A DNA stretch of 64,000 nt from an uncultured Alistipes sp. (GTDB lineage Bacteria; Bacteroidota; Bacteroidia; Bacteroidales; Rikenellaceae), in assembly GCA_900541585.1 (NCBI GenBank), contig UQKD01000005.1:62001-126000 (forward strand), written 5' to 3'. Numbering within the stretch: position 1 is the first letter of the stretch; the number at the start of each line of letters is the position of its first letter. Under the pieces are notes generated by a model, which saw only the letters and a program-made list of their open reading frames with translations, was not told where the DNA came from and ran no database searches. The position numbers and the translations under genes are program-made. Of this stretch, positions 38,301 to 46,241 are shown one piece after another.

Positions 38301-39783
38301 TGACCCGGATGGCGATCCGCTCGCCGGGCGAGAAGGCGATGTTGCGGGCCATCGGGAAGGAGTAGCTGCCGACGGGAAGGAAGCCGAACACCTCGCCGGC
38401 CCGCCAGAGGATGCGTCCGGCCTGCTCGTCCTCGAAGAGCACTTCGGCGTCGAGCGTCAGACCGTCGTCGAGGGTCCGGATACGTTCGACGATCAGGCTT
38501 TTGAACTGGAACTTCGGGTCGCCGTGTTCGAAAAAACCGCAGACGCGCACTTCGGTTTCGAGCGTGTGTTCCCGGAGATAACCGGTCAGCGAGAAGGGCA
38601 GCTCCTGCGGGTGGAGGTGGAACGAGCACGCGCGTCCGTCGATCGTGGTTCGAATCTCCGTCGTGTCGGGGATTTCCGTCGGGGTGATTTCGCAGCGGAG
38701 GATGTCGCCTTCCGTCAGCCCGTAATCGACCGTTTTGTCGAGCAGCTCGAACAGGAAATGGCGCAGCTTGTCGTTGCGCCTGATCATCTTCACCCGCAGC
38801 GGCTGGTTCGGGTGGTAGACCCCGTTGCGGAAGCGTTCCGTGCAGTTGGGGACCGAGTTCCTGTCGACCGTGTGGACCTCGCCGCGATAGCGTACGGAGA
38901 GTCCGTTGCGGGTTATGCTGTTGACCTGGACCGTCACCGTGTCCCCGACGTCGAGCGTCAGCGCGTCGAAGGCCACCGGGGTGTCGTCCGCTACGGGGTC
39001 GAACGTATAGCGGACCCGGCCCGATTTCTCGTCGAGGGTTTTCGAAAGGAGCTTCGCCGGGATTTTCATGCCGCGGCGGTAGGTGGCGGCGATCTCGCCG
39101 CTGCGGAAACGCTCGTCGTAGTTCGGGAACGACTTCTTGTGGATCAGGCCGTCGTTTCCGCCGAAGGTGACGAACAGTCCGAAATCGACCGCCCGGTTGA
39201 CATAGACATCGAAGCATTCGCCTTCCGCGGCCTCGACGGGCGCAGGACGCACCGGATTCAGGCAGACCGGTTCGTCGACATTGGTTTTCAGCCGGTTGAA
39301 GTCCGTATAGTCCCAGCATTGCGCTTCGATCCGCTCGCCCGCCAGCAGATGGAAAAGGTGCTCGCCCGTGCAGTTCTTCGGGTTGAGCGTGAAGTGGCAG
39401 CTGTTGCCCGGGGCGTAGACCCGGAAGCGTCTGCCCGAAGGGGCCGGGGAGGTCAGCTCGCTTCGCAGCCGCTCCACGTCCGCCGCGGCCAGTCCGACTT
39501 CGAGTGTCGTACGTTCGCGGATCGAGGCGATGAGCTGGTCGAACGACTGCTGCACGGCCTGCTGCTGCGAAACCGCGTCGTGCCAGGGGGTCGCCCCGGC
39601 GGCGATCTCCACCTCGACGAAGGCTCCGTCGGCATAGCGCGCCGCGTCCGCGTCGGAGACGGCGATCAGCTGGTCGAATCCGCAGTCGAGGTAGCGGCGG
39701 CCGCCGACGCTGCACACGCGCCCCAGCAATCGGTCGGCAGGGGCGGCGGTACGGATGGGTTGCAGGGAATTCCTATTCTCCAT
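32335..39783 (-). CDS. Giant S1-repeat (OB-fold) protein
   Basis: 2482 aa, no signal peptide or membrane helix. After an N-terminal region of about 190 residues the protein is a string of roughly 25 units of 65-110 residues. Each follows the S1 pattern: [EPV]-G-x-x-hydrophobic-x3-V at the start, a central Gly-rich turn (GxxGxIP or GIVGE), a paired G-x-x-[IL]-x-x-x-V strand, and an ending such as LxFSxRxLLPxPW. Some units are degenerate. S1 modules bind single-stranded RNA, so many weak sites on one chain could wrap long RNA. Ribosomal S1 has four to six units; I know of no family with this many. The gene overlaps the upstream HEPN-NACHT stop by 11 bases and precedes the 2-TM gene. Start at MENRNSLQPIRTA. 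Confidence 0.85.
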   Translation of the reverse strand: MENRNSLQPIRTAAPADRLLGRVCSVGGRRYLDCGFDQLIAVSDADAARYADGAFVEVEIAAGATPWHDAVSQQQAVQQSFDQLIASIRERTTLEVGLAAADVERLRSELTSPAPSGRRFRVYAPGNSCHFTLNPKNCTGEHLFHLLAGERIEAQCWDYTDFNRLKTNVDEPVCLNPVRPAPVEAAEGECFDVYVNRAVDFGLFVTFGGNDGLIHKKSFPNYDERFRSGEIAATYRRGMKIPAKLLSKTLDEKSGRVRYTFDPVADDTPVAFDALTLDVGDTVTVQVNSITRNGLSVRYRGEVHTVDRNSVPNCTERFRNGVYHPNQPLRVKMIRRNDKLRHFLFELLDKTVDYGLTEGDILRCEITPTEIPDTTEIRTTIDGRACSFHLHPQELPFSLTGYLREHTLETEVRVCGFFEHGDPKFQFKSLIVERIRTLDDGLTLDAEVLFEDEQAGRILWRAGEVFGFLPVGSYSFPMARNIAFSPGERIAIRVSQSDGKTFFRLAQPPVNPWDSLSGIAEGKRIRVEVCDVREDGIRIGYDRVFGILKPHTARRPEAGETVEAFVSHFSPSEAVLECFSTDYDAVPDCLESGTEYDLQVVAHAAGAGKLWALQQERLLEIELERPEMPDYVTECLLRHGSRIRVRAEERDGVRRVRLLYDRETLWAQAGLREGDRCYPVIAEIRPDRMIVTHRDVIGYIPNDELDWNSSRIVDRSAYRPGMQVEALVLRADAESGELVFSRKALLEDPWPAYPHREGDTTEGTVAAVLPNGNLLVNADGIVGEVLKYNVSWFNFQSGMNRYRTGDRLRVQIMKFDPEARVLFLSGTGGTESPWNGINYRVGAKYEVTVLRSDRMAVMVALDGIIGEITRERIGWITPPSAEGAFAEGERIEAQLIFINRTKRVAQFSRKAVLPDPWTVPIAEGDVVDAKVVETSAAEVRFDVGGRLGVCSREMARAFVAGACGDVQPDALFHPGELRRVRIEGIDRRSQRLYVGSPDHEDCRPMVGRRFDITVLGREKAEYRVETADGIRGMLPFERATWSAPETSRLAPGDRLEARAAAYDFKRGCLLFDRRTLIPDPWKSLRIVPESFIETQFVAFDAGSAIVRYEGIDLRLSPRDTAILAGKPWLDSVAADELPADGHFRLYVAGFDAGKRRLLTEPRPQLSDAFRNGAGAEVEVKRCTEEGIHVFCPGEGCFGFIPREEIIWGIVDSACSLYDEGEKLWVCNLDYDAARGLCRFSRRRLLAGASVPFVAGARLSARITRITEKLMVVKCNDTEASVLLGDTTWTPPFRLGERYLPTRYAAGGEIEAVVERLETAGVPRLSIRRLQPNPWLYCPVPHNGTVVAEVVGHCGERTAAEYAGYAGLIEDLAPGLGSTLVPGDRVAVCCKVIDREQGRLRFSLVKILPRPWVEAGFRQYGTVECSVVSVGDDRTLTVEAAGYTGIVPRGELAWGEPSATFVPGQRLSAVILRIDYENLALTLSLRYAEGIPPANMPLRIGEAHRFRITDVRTAARKMPEQLAVESVEMPALRGVIFARDLAWERAGRSAAAYRPGEEIEAVVTDLMPRKLTFKASLRDMVDDTRSLDDIRPGEKLDVTLRKFIPQEFAAEVSYYDYAGRLTLDAAVWSGVENLANFFRPGREIEAEVTAVDPDKRSLAFRLPEDEYTPDWEGIRIAEGDTIEVEADYVMDSALFVNYHGIVVTLRREELSWLPVFRIRENYRDGDTLRVKVKRFDRENRILKFSVRELLPNPFLQEMPFAEGDLVRGTVMQTVPQGIYVNCSGYPCYIAHTEFAGDIHRSYKAGDALRARILSIDPGQRKIRLTRRCEELSGEEIRFRPGEWLWFTVTERADAGLWAEYEGYRAFLSDADAGFRENENPSQRYVPGQLIRMRVTGIDEKANALTVSAELVSDYSQFDSCTAGTVDVAEVVHVAVKAITVCFRGIYCRVPLERASLFPIANAKMLYAVREQLTMVVEAADPETRTLTLRVQQRYNDWSEIPVRPGDRVSGEICFRSPRFGLLLRDGDLFYRVCAESLFWQPATELALYPIGSRCEEAVVERIDPEARMICVSIGTRAATDPFEQARLRNGDIVKATMAGGDRTVCVLRCGELYLSMPREEVLPGHAPECGDEVKVRVLSVDKVKRAFCVSQRAVTHDPLLTFSVGQKAEGTVQSQSGTMCLVRVNGLVGMLPVSEAQIRAMNIRADAKLTVYVSSIRFTKRQIAFSLTPTANNDLAVGSRVQCTVVKATAHHVFCTFPKRGRLYDAAIRSSEFYWNRPTDVPCQPGDRINAVITGEEIIGKTKYTTLNACVLTPNPLLTCETGDTLSCTVLGTTAGGYLMRCGGAVGFLHCSEIMWQYCDQWHGVWKRGEKVSCRILHLSPAEGGLLLGHRQTVGDPFLKHTPGVGSGYPATVRRSSDESVVVLLGDTGIEATISKADMKLFFTGVGQFIPQPGATISEVTVVRIENPGDPKRRHPFVRVTLL

Positions 39784-42700
39784 GTGCGTTTTCGGTTGAA
39801 GGGGTTTGTGCCGGGTCGGGGGTCAGGTGGAGATACCACTTGCCCTTGACGATGAAGAAGGAACACGGGGTTCCCTTTTCCCAGGCGGAAATGACCGACC
39901 ACCGCTGGTTCGACGTGTCGTAGAGCGTGATGGTCACCTGCGACCGGGGAAGGCGCTTGTCGTCGGATGCCACGGTGAGTTCGAACAGCGTCATGCCGCT
40001 CGCGGCGTCCTGTCGGGTGACTTTGTCCGCGATGCGGCCCCGGTAAGAGGGCGCTGTGCCCGCATACTGCACCTTGTCGGCCATCATCGTTTTGTCGGCG
40101 TTGCGCCGCCGCTTGTAGAGCAGGTTCTCCGTGGCGAAGAAGGTAACCCGGTCGCCGGGCTGGAGCGCCTCGTCGTCCCGCATCGGGTAGTAGTAGTCCT
40201 CCGTTTCGTTCTCCACGGAGATAAAGGCGTCGCGGCGTTCGTTGTAATAGACCACCACTCCCGTCTTGCACCCCATGCAGGGCTGCCGCGGAATGTCCCG
40301 CAGCAGGCGGATGCGGTGGTTTTTCTCGAAGAGGACATGGCTGTCGGCCTCGTAGCCGGGAGCCGAAAAACCCGCCTCCGTGTCGCAGGTGCAGGCCGTG
40401 GTCTTGTGCAGCGGCGAATAGACGGTCAGCCCCTGAGCGTTGTCCTGGGAGACGATGCGGCAAACGTCGAAAACCTGACCGCAGGTCTTCATCCGGCAGA
40501 TTTGTTCGAAGAACTTTTCGTTGTCGAGCAGCAGGTAGGAACGGCTCTTGGCCACGAAAAAGTCGATGATCTGTTCGTTTATGATCGTGACCGTATGGGC
40601 CATTTCGCTGCTGACGACGTCGCAGATGTCCGCGTGGTAGCGTTCGGGACGGCCGTATGCGATCAGCGGGAAGATCACCCCGAATCCCACCTGCTCGGGT
40701 TCCGTGCCGGACTCCCCGCGGCGGAAGAAATGGACGCTTCCCGTATTGAGGATGCGCGGAACCACGCCCGTTTCGGTTTCCACGCCCAGGCACAGGTACT
40801 CCACGCCGTCCAGTATTTCGGTGACCGGGTTGCGGGGGCGGCACATGATTTTGGTGTCGTCGAGCGAAAGCCATAGTTTGTCGATTCCGGTCAGCGGCCG
40901 GACGATCCGGATCCGGTTGCTGCCCGCCTTGTTATAGCCCAGCGAATGGATTTTGTACAGCGTCTTGTCGACCTTGGGAATGTCGATCGTGTTGACGACC
41001 GGCATCAGGATTTCCACCCGGAGCCGGTTTGCGGCGTAGTATGCCGCGGCGTCCGCCTTCGCGCCGCCCGGGAAATCGACGACCGCCAGCCGCCCGTAAC
41101 CCGTTCGCCGAACGGCGTTGCCCGCCTGGTAAAGTTCCATCTGTGTCCGTCGTCCGCCGCACGACAAGGTGATCCGGGCCGCCTGCGACACCGCCCGGAT
41201 GAAGTTGTCGCAATCGACCGCCTCTTCTCCGGCACACCACACGAGAAGCGTGCCCGTCCGTTCCCCGGCGGTGAGGTTCCGGAAGCCGAACAGGATGCCG
41301 GGGAACTCTTCGAATCCGATTTCACCCGATTCCGGAAAGCGCAGTTCGGCGCGCAGTTCGAGTTCGACGCACCACTGCACCGGCTGCGGCGCCTGCCGGA
41401 TGCACAGGTGAGCCGTCGAACCGGGGGCGCGCAGGTAAAGCCCTTTGGCAAGCGGCACACCCGAGTCGGGCACGAGGAAGCGGGCTTCGCGGCCCTCCAG
41501 GTCGATTCCCGCACAGCAGACGTTGACCAGCATGGTGGAGGGGCCCCGTGATTCGCCGGTGAACGAGAGCTGCGCGGGCTGCATTTCGTGCTTCAGCGTG
41601 ATGGCGAGCGAACCTTTGGCCGGAACGGCGGATTGCCCGTCGGCAAGCTCCAGCTCCAGAAGCGACAGTTTGGAATTGGGCTCGTAATACTCCGCCGATT
41701 CGAGGCGCAGGCTGAGTTTCCCGACCCGGAAATCGTCCCTCCCGGCGATGTAGCGGTCGCAGACCGCCCGGTCGCGGATCCGGGCCACGAAATCCTCGTG
41801 GAATATGCGCAGGATGAACGTGGTGCGGTTCGAGAGGCAGAAGATATAGGGGATATGCTCGGTCGAACCGTCGGGGAGCGTATGGCGGAGCGTTCCCGAC
41901 GGTTTCAGGTCCCATTTGACGGACGAGCGCAGGGTGAGTTCCGCGAAGCCCTGCTGCATCTTGCATCCCGCCACGAACCGGCAGGCGGCCGACTGGTTCT
42001 TCGTCCACAGACGGACGCCTGCGCCGGCGTAGCGGTCGGCGTTCATCAGTTTGTCGGTGATCACCATGGCCTTGCGGCCGGCGTATCCGAAGAGGATGTA
42101 GGGGGTCTCCGGGGCTTTGAGGGGAGCCTGGGTGATCGGCTGGAACAGACGGTGGCTGCGGTAACGGTTCTCCGGGCGCGTGCGCCGGTCGATGACGACC
42201 GGCTCGGACCGGTCGCCGTCGCGGAAAAAGGTGATTTCGCCCGTGAAGCGGGGAAGGCCGCAGGCCGCATCGCGGCGGAGCGTAAGGACGCGGTGGCAGA
42301 TGAGCGGGGCGCTCACGGCGAAACGCAGGCTGCACTCCGCCGATCCGATCCGCACGCCGGTTCCGGCTTCGGCCAATGCGTGCAGCCAGGCGATCTCCGC
42401 CGTATCGTAGCGGGTCACCGAAATCTCCTTGTTGCTGGCCGAGGCCGCATAGGCGAGCTCCGTCCCGTCCGGCGCGACGATCTTCCCCGAGACGGGTAGC
42501 AGCGAGCCGTCGCGGCTGCTCAAACTGAAGGTCTCGCCCCGGGCGTCGACGTATCCGTCGGCCTCCACGCGGTAGAACCTTCGCGTGTCGTCGGTCCGGA
42601 TACACGCCGTCAGCCCTTCGAACGGGGTGTCCGCATCCTTGATCGCGAGCCGTATACGCTCTGCGTTCACGTCGAAAATGCGGTAGATCAGCCCGTCGTC

Positions 42701-45700
42701 CGACTCCTCGCTGCGCGTCTCCTGTGTCAGGTAGTCGTAGATTTCGTTGTCGTAGCGCCTGCGGGCCTCCTCGACCGGAATCTTTTCCAGCGGGAAAGCG
42801 TCCAGCAGTTCCGAGAGGTTGCCGGGGGAGATCCCCTTGCGGCCCGTACCTTCGAAAAGGAACTGCATCATATTGCGCGAGAAACGGTTGCGGAAGATGT
42901 AGTAGCGGAAGAGGTAAAGCGCCATCTGTTCCCGGTAGAGCAGCAGTCCGAAGAAGCGCTCGGTGAACATGAACGCGGCCAGCCGCTCGTCGTCGTAGTT
43001 GCGCACCAGTTTGCGCAGCTGCGACCATCCGATCTTCGTCCGGGAGCGTTCCGCCGCGGGGAGGTCGTATCTCGAAATCAGGTAGTCGACGTCGTCGATA
43101 CAGAGCAGCAGGGTGTTGGCATCCTGCGCCAGGTAGTGGTCTCCGCCCTGCCGCTGCGCGTCGGCTTCCCGCCACTCCGCGATATAGCCGTAAAGCAGTT
43201 TCTGGGTGTATTTTTTCAGGTTCCCGAAAAGCAGCGAAAGGAACTTCCTTATCCGCTGCGCCGAGCGGGGGCGGAACAGCACCAGGTCGAGGTAGCGCGA
43301 ATGCAGGAACCGGTAGAACAGCCTGACGTCGGTGCAGTTGTCGATCAGCACCCGGTGGAGCGCCATCGCCTTTACGGAATTCTCGGGCAGCTGCATGCCG
43401 AAATCGTCGGCGACGGTCAGCCGCAGGGCCGTCAGCCAGTAGTCCGAAAAAAGTTCCCTGAAAATCCGCTCGCTCGACAGGACAACGGCGCATTCGGCCA
43501 GCTGCCGGATATAGTCGTAATCTCCTTCCGTGTCGGGAACCGGATGGCCGATCCGGTAGACGACCATCGTATTGAGCAGCCACGATTCGATCAGCAGCCG
43601 CGCGTTGGGATTCGTTTTGTCGGTATAGGGTTTCAGGCCGGAAGCCATGCGCGCCACGAGGGCCAGGTTTCCGTTGACGGCCGGTTTGGCGGGCAACCCG
43701 TCGGTTTGCAGCACGCCGTCGGCGGTGGTCGTCGACGCCGGCTGCGCGGGACTGCGCCCCAGGTCGTAGAGGGTCTTGACGAAGTCGCGGCCGTCGGCGA
43801 TGCGCCCCTTCTTGCGGTCCCATCCGTTGCAGATCAGCTCCAGCGTGAGTTTCAGGATTTCGAAATTGCGCTCGTTGCTTACGTCCAGCTGCCCGGGCAG
43901 CGGCTCGTGCCGCTCGCAGAAGTCGAACGCCAGGCGCCGGGCGAAGAAATATTCGAGGTAGGTGTCTACGAAAAACGTGAGCCAGCTTCCCTGGTGGTCG
44001 ACGTTTTGTTCGACGATGTGCAGTCCGATCAGGCTGTCGACGAGTTTCTCTACCCGGTCGGCCCCCTTGTATTGCGGGTCGCGGGCGATCTCGATGACGA
44101 AATCCTCGCGCAGGACCCGTTGCCCTTCGGCCGCAATCCGCCAGGCCATCCGTTGCAGCAGGTCGAAGGCGTTGAAATTGACCGCTTCGTCCACCAGCTT
44201 CTCCCGGCTCCGGAGGCTCAGCGACGAACGCATGAACATCTCCAGCAGTTCGCCCCGGTTGCCGACCGCCGGAATCTTGTATTCCGTACTGCCGAGCAGC
44301 AGGGCGGCGATCATCATGAAGTTGAGCGGCGTGCCCAGCAGCTCCTCGATTCCGGCCCGGATTATTTGCAGCCGGAATTCGTCGATCCGCTCCTCCGGGA
44401 GTCCCAGCTGGCGGAGGTAGAGCAGAATCTGGTCGAGCGAAATCTCGCAGAGGTGGTAAACCCCGCACCCCTCGATCCGCCGGAAAGCCTCGCGGCAGGC
44501 CGCGAATTCGTGGATGCGTCCCGTGATGTGGAAACGGCACTTGTCGTATTTGGCGATGAACGATCCGAGCGAGGCGATGAAGAGTTCGGGGCGGGAGACC
44601 TTCAGTTCGTTCAGTCCGTCGATGAAGAGCGCGATGCGGCCCTCTGCGAGCAGCTGCTCGGCGTGGGCGAACACCATGCGCTTCCGGTCCTCGGTCGTCG
44701 TGATTCCGAAGCCCGCGTTGAAGGCCGTCCGCAGGGCGTCGTCCATCGTTTGGCCTTCGGTGACCGCGTTGAGGTTGATCCGCAGGGGCAGGATCGAACG
44801 GTCGCCGTTGTGCCACAGGTCCGCATACTGGCGGATCAGGCGGATCAGCACCGTGGTCTTGCCTGCGCCCGGGTTGCCCAGAATCAGGCTGATGCGGTCT
44901 CCGGCGTCCATCAGGTCGTCCATCGCCATGCCGCCCTGCTCGCCGTCCGTAAAGTCGCCGCCTTCGTGCGGACGGTCGCCGTAGTCCGGGTCGGACGGCT
45001 CCTCCCCGGCGTCCTGCCGGCGCTGGAGCTTCAACGGCAGCAGGTTCAGCGTCTGCTGGTTGTCGATCCGGCCGATGAAGCCCACCTTCTGTTTCAGTTC
45101 GCGGTTCTGTTCGCCGAGCAGTTCTTCGAGGTAGTGGTCCTTGAACCGTTCGAGGTCGAAATCGTCGGCCGGCGATTCCGCTGCGGCTTTCTTCGGGGGA
45201 AGCTCGGGCAGGTGTTCGTCGAGATACCGTCTGTAATAGTCGGCATGGTGGTGGAGCAGCAGCAGCAGTCCGGTCAGCGTCAGCAGGAACAGTTCGTCGT
45301 ACGCGTCGTTCGGGTTTTTCCGGACTACCAGGATGTCGCTTTCATAAACGTTGGTGTCGCTCGGGGCGTGCGTGATTCCGTTCCGGTAGCGGCGCAGTGT
45401 GTCGAACAGACCCGCGTACCGGGCGTCGAACAGGCCGGATTTCCCGTCCGGGGACGGGACGGCGAGATTGTTGAGGATGTGGCCGAGGCCCCGTTTCTCC
45501 GCGTCGATCTGCCGCAGCAGGTCGCCGTTGCCGCACAGCAGGTAGATAAAGACCTTGATGTAGGATTCGAACGAGATAAGTCCCATGCGCGTGCACTCGA
45601 TCCGGTCCTTGTCGTCCTTGTCCGGGAGATCGAGCCGGTTCCACAGCCCCTGTAATTTGTTCGCCAGCTCCGGCGTCGCCGCGCTGAACAGCACGATGTC

Positions 45701-45883
45701 GTCGAGCAGCTTCATCAGCCTCTCGAACTGATCCAGGGGGATGATCGACCGGGTAGGGATCTCCTCCACCGGGCAGTCGGTTCCGTTCTTCCGGTCGAAA
45801 TAGTCGATATAGCCGCGTCTGAACCGTTTTGTCAGGTCCGGAATGATTGTCTCGCCGATGCGGTCGCTGCTGAATGTGGACAT
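39773..45883 (-). CDS. HEPN-NACHT NTPase with C-terminal cold-shock-like domain
   Basis: 2036 aa from ATG 45883. Residues 1-220 are helical and contain RNGITH (R167-H172), exactly the RNxxxH signature of HEPN ribonucleases. A NACHT/STAND NTPase follows: Walker A GNPGAGKTT (336-344), Walker B ALFIDGLNEL (418-427), sensor-like FHITGR (451-456) and a long helical part to about 1100. The C-terminal half is largely beta-rich. Near the end (about 1890-1960) a segment starting GVVVYYNERRDAFIS and continuing through QPGDRVTFF matches the cold-shock/OB pattern. HEPN-NACHT fusions occur in bacterial antiviral STAND systems. It is the first gene of the operon behind a consensus promoter. An upstream ATG at 45928 would add 15 unconvincing residues. 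Function in defence is inference. Confidence 0.88.
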   Translation of the reverse strand: MSTFSSDRIGETIIPDLTKRFRRGYIDYFDRKNGTDCPVEEIPTRSIIPLDQFERLMKLLDDIVLFSAATPELANKLQGLWNRLDLPDKDDKDRIECTRMGLISFESYIKVFIYLLCGNGDLLRQIDAEKRGLGHILNNLAVPSPDGKSGLFDARYAGLFDTLRRYRNGITHAPSDTNVYESDILVVRKNPNDAYDELFLLTLTGLLLLLHHHADYYRRYLDEHLPELPPKKAAAESPADDFDLERFKDHYLEELLGEQNRELKQKVGFIGRIDNQQTLNLLPLKLQRRQDAGEEPSDPDYGDRPHEGGDFTDGEQGGMAMDDLMDAGDRISLILGNPGAGKTTVLIRLIRQYADLWHNGDRSILPLRINLNAVTEGQTMDDALRTAFNAGFGITTTEDRKRMVFAHAEQLLAEGRIALFIDGLNELKVSRPELFIASLGSFIAKYDKCRFHITGRIHEFAACREAFRRIEGCGVYHLCEISLDQILLYLRQLGLPEERIDEFRLQIIRAGIEELLGTPLNFMMIAALLLGSTEYKIPAVGNRGELLEMFMRSSLSLRSREKLVDEAVNFNAFDLLQRMAWRIAAEGQRVLREDFVIEIARDPQYKGADRVEKLVDSLIGLHIVEQNVDHQGSWLTFFVDTYLEYFFARRLAFDFCERHEPLPGQLDVSNERNFEILKLTLELICNGWDRKKGRIADGRDFVKTLYDLGRSPAQPASTTTADGVLQTDGLPAKPAVNGNLALVARMASGLKPYTDKTNPNARLLIESWLLNTMVVYRIGHPVPDTEGDYDYIRQLAECAVVLSSERIFRELFSDYWLTALRLTVADDFGMQLPENSVKAMALHRVLIDNCTDVRLFYRFLHSRYLDLVLFRPRSAQRIRKFLSLLFGNLKKYTQKLLYGYIAEWREADAQRQGGDHYLAQDANTLLLCIDDVDYLISRYDLPAAERSRTKIGWSQLRKLVRNYDDERLAAFMFTERFFGLLLYREQMALYLFRYYIFRNRFSRNMMQFLFEGTGRKGISPGNLSELLDAFPLEKIPVEEARRRYDNEIYDYLTQETRSEESDDGLIYRIFDVNAERIRLAIKDADTPFEGLTACIRTDDTRRFYRVEADGYVDARGETFSLSSRDGSLLPVSGKIVAPDGTELAYAASASNKEISVTRYDTAEIAWLHALAEAGTGVRIGSAECSLRFAVSAPLICHRVLTLRRDAACGLPRFTGEITFFRDGDRSEPVVIDRRTRPENRYRSHRLFQPITQAPLKAPETPYILFGYAGRKAMVITDKLMNADRYAGAGVRLWTKNQSAACRFVAGCKMQQGFAELTLRSSVKWDLKPSGTLRHTLPDGSTEHIPYIFCLSNRTTFILRIFHEDFVARIRDRAVCDRYIAGRDDFRVGKLSLRLESAEYYEPNSKLSLLELELADGQSAVPAKGSLAITLKHEMQPAQLSFTGESRGPSTMLVNVCCAGIDLEGREARFLVPDSGVPLAKGLYLRAPGSTAHLCIRQAPQPVQWCVELELRAELRFPESGEIGFEEFPGILFGFRNLTAGERTGTLLVWCAGEEAVDCDNFIRAVSQAARITLSCGGRRTQMELYQAGNAVRRTGYGRLAVVDFPGGAKADAAAYYAANRLRVEILMPVVNTIDIPKVDKTLYKIHSLGYNKAGSNRIRIVRPLTGIDKLWLSLDDTKIMCRPRNPVTEILDGVEYLCLGVETETGVVPRILNTGSVHFFRRGESGTEPEQVGFGVIFPLIAYGRPERYHADICDVVSSEMAHTVTIINEQIIDFFVAKSRSYLLLDNEKFFEQICRMKTCGQVFDVCRIVSQDNAQGLTVYSPLHKTTACTCDTEAGFSAPGYEADSHVLFEKNHRIRLLRDIPRQPCMGCKTGVVVYYNERRDAFISVENETEDYYYPMRDDEALQPGDRVTFFATENLLYKRRRNADKTMMADKVQYAGTAPSYRGRIADKVTRQDAASGMTLFELTVASDDKRLPRSQVTITLYDTSNQRWSVISAWEKGTPCSFFIVKGKWYLHLTPDPAQTPSTENAHGE

Positions 45884-45980
45884 GGGCTGTGGATAACGTT
45901 TATGGCCGCATGCCGACCTCCCGGACATCCGGTGAACCTGGGATGGCCGCTCTGTCGGAACGCGTAATGTAACAGGTAGA

Positions 45981-46012
45981 CAAATATACGAAAATTAGCC
46001 CGAATATGCAAA
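45981..46012 (-). promoter_or_regulatory. Promoter of the HEPN-NACHT/S1 operon
   Basis: Minus strand: TTTG (46009-46012), 20 bases, TATATTTG (45981-45988), a full consensus match. The leader to ATG 45883 is about 90 bases. Confidence 0.8.
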
Positions 46013-46057
46013 CGATACGTCGCGGCGGTCCGCCGTTTGCGATACGTGACCGCCGCG
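46013..46057. promoter_or_regulatory. Inverted plus direct repeats abutting the HEPN-NACHT promoter
   Basis: CGCGGCGGTC (46021-46030) and GACCGCCGCG (46048-46057) form a perfect 10-bp inverted repeat with a 17-base spacer. CGATACGT occurs twice as a direct repeat (46013-46020 and 46040-46047). The array starts immediately upstream of the -33 element of the minus-strand promoter, a typical regulator position. Confidence 0.5.
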
Positions 46058-46120
46058 GCTGCGGTCCTGCTGCGGACCGGGCGCAATCCGGGTCCGGCCG
46101 GAGGAAAGGGCCGTGCGGAG

Positions 46121-46155
46121 TTTTCCGCCGGGGAGGAGAAGGTTCCGGCGGAAAA
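46121..46155. repeat. 11-bp inverted repeat between NACHT and sigma promoters
   Basis: TTTTCCGCCGG (46121-46131) and CCGGCGGAAAA (46145-46155), 13-base spacer, 56 bases before the sigma -7 box. It has no T-run in a terminator position, so an operator is more likely than a terminator. The rest of this 358-base gap holds only the two promoters. Confidence 0.4.
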
Positions 46156-46187
46156 TGGCCGCAAAATGAGAAAAGTGGTGCTTTTCT

Positions 46188-46218
46188 ATTGTCTTTTTGG
46201 TTGGAATGACTATTTTTG
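46188..46218 (+). promoter_or_regulatory. Promoter of the ECF sigma gene
   Basis: ATTG (46188-46191), 19 bases, TATTTTTG (46211-46218). Confidence 0.55.
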
Positions 46219-46241
46219 CAAAACAGGGTTAGGTTAATTAC

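Noticed and set aside
41322..44816. 1164-codon minus-strand frame inside the NACHT gene
   Set aside because: It lacks the Walker motifs seen in the correct frame and is Arg/Pro/Gly-rich nonsense.
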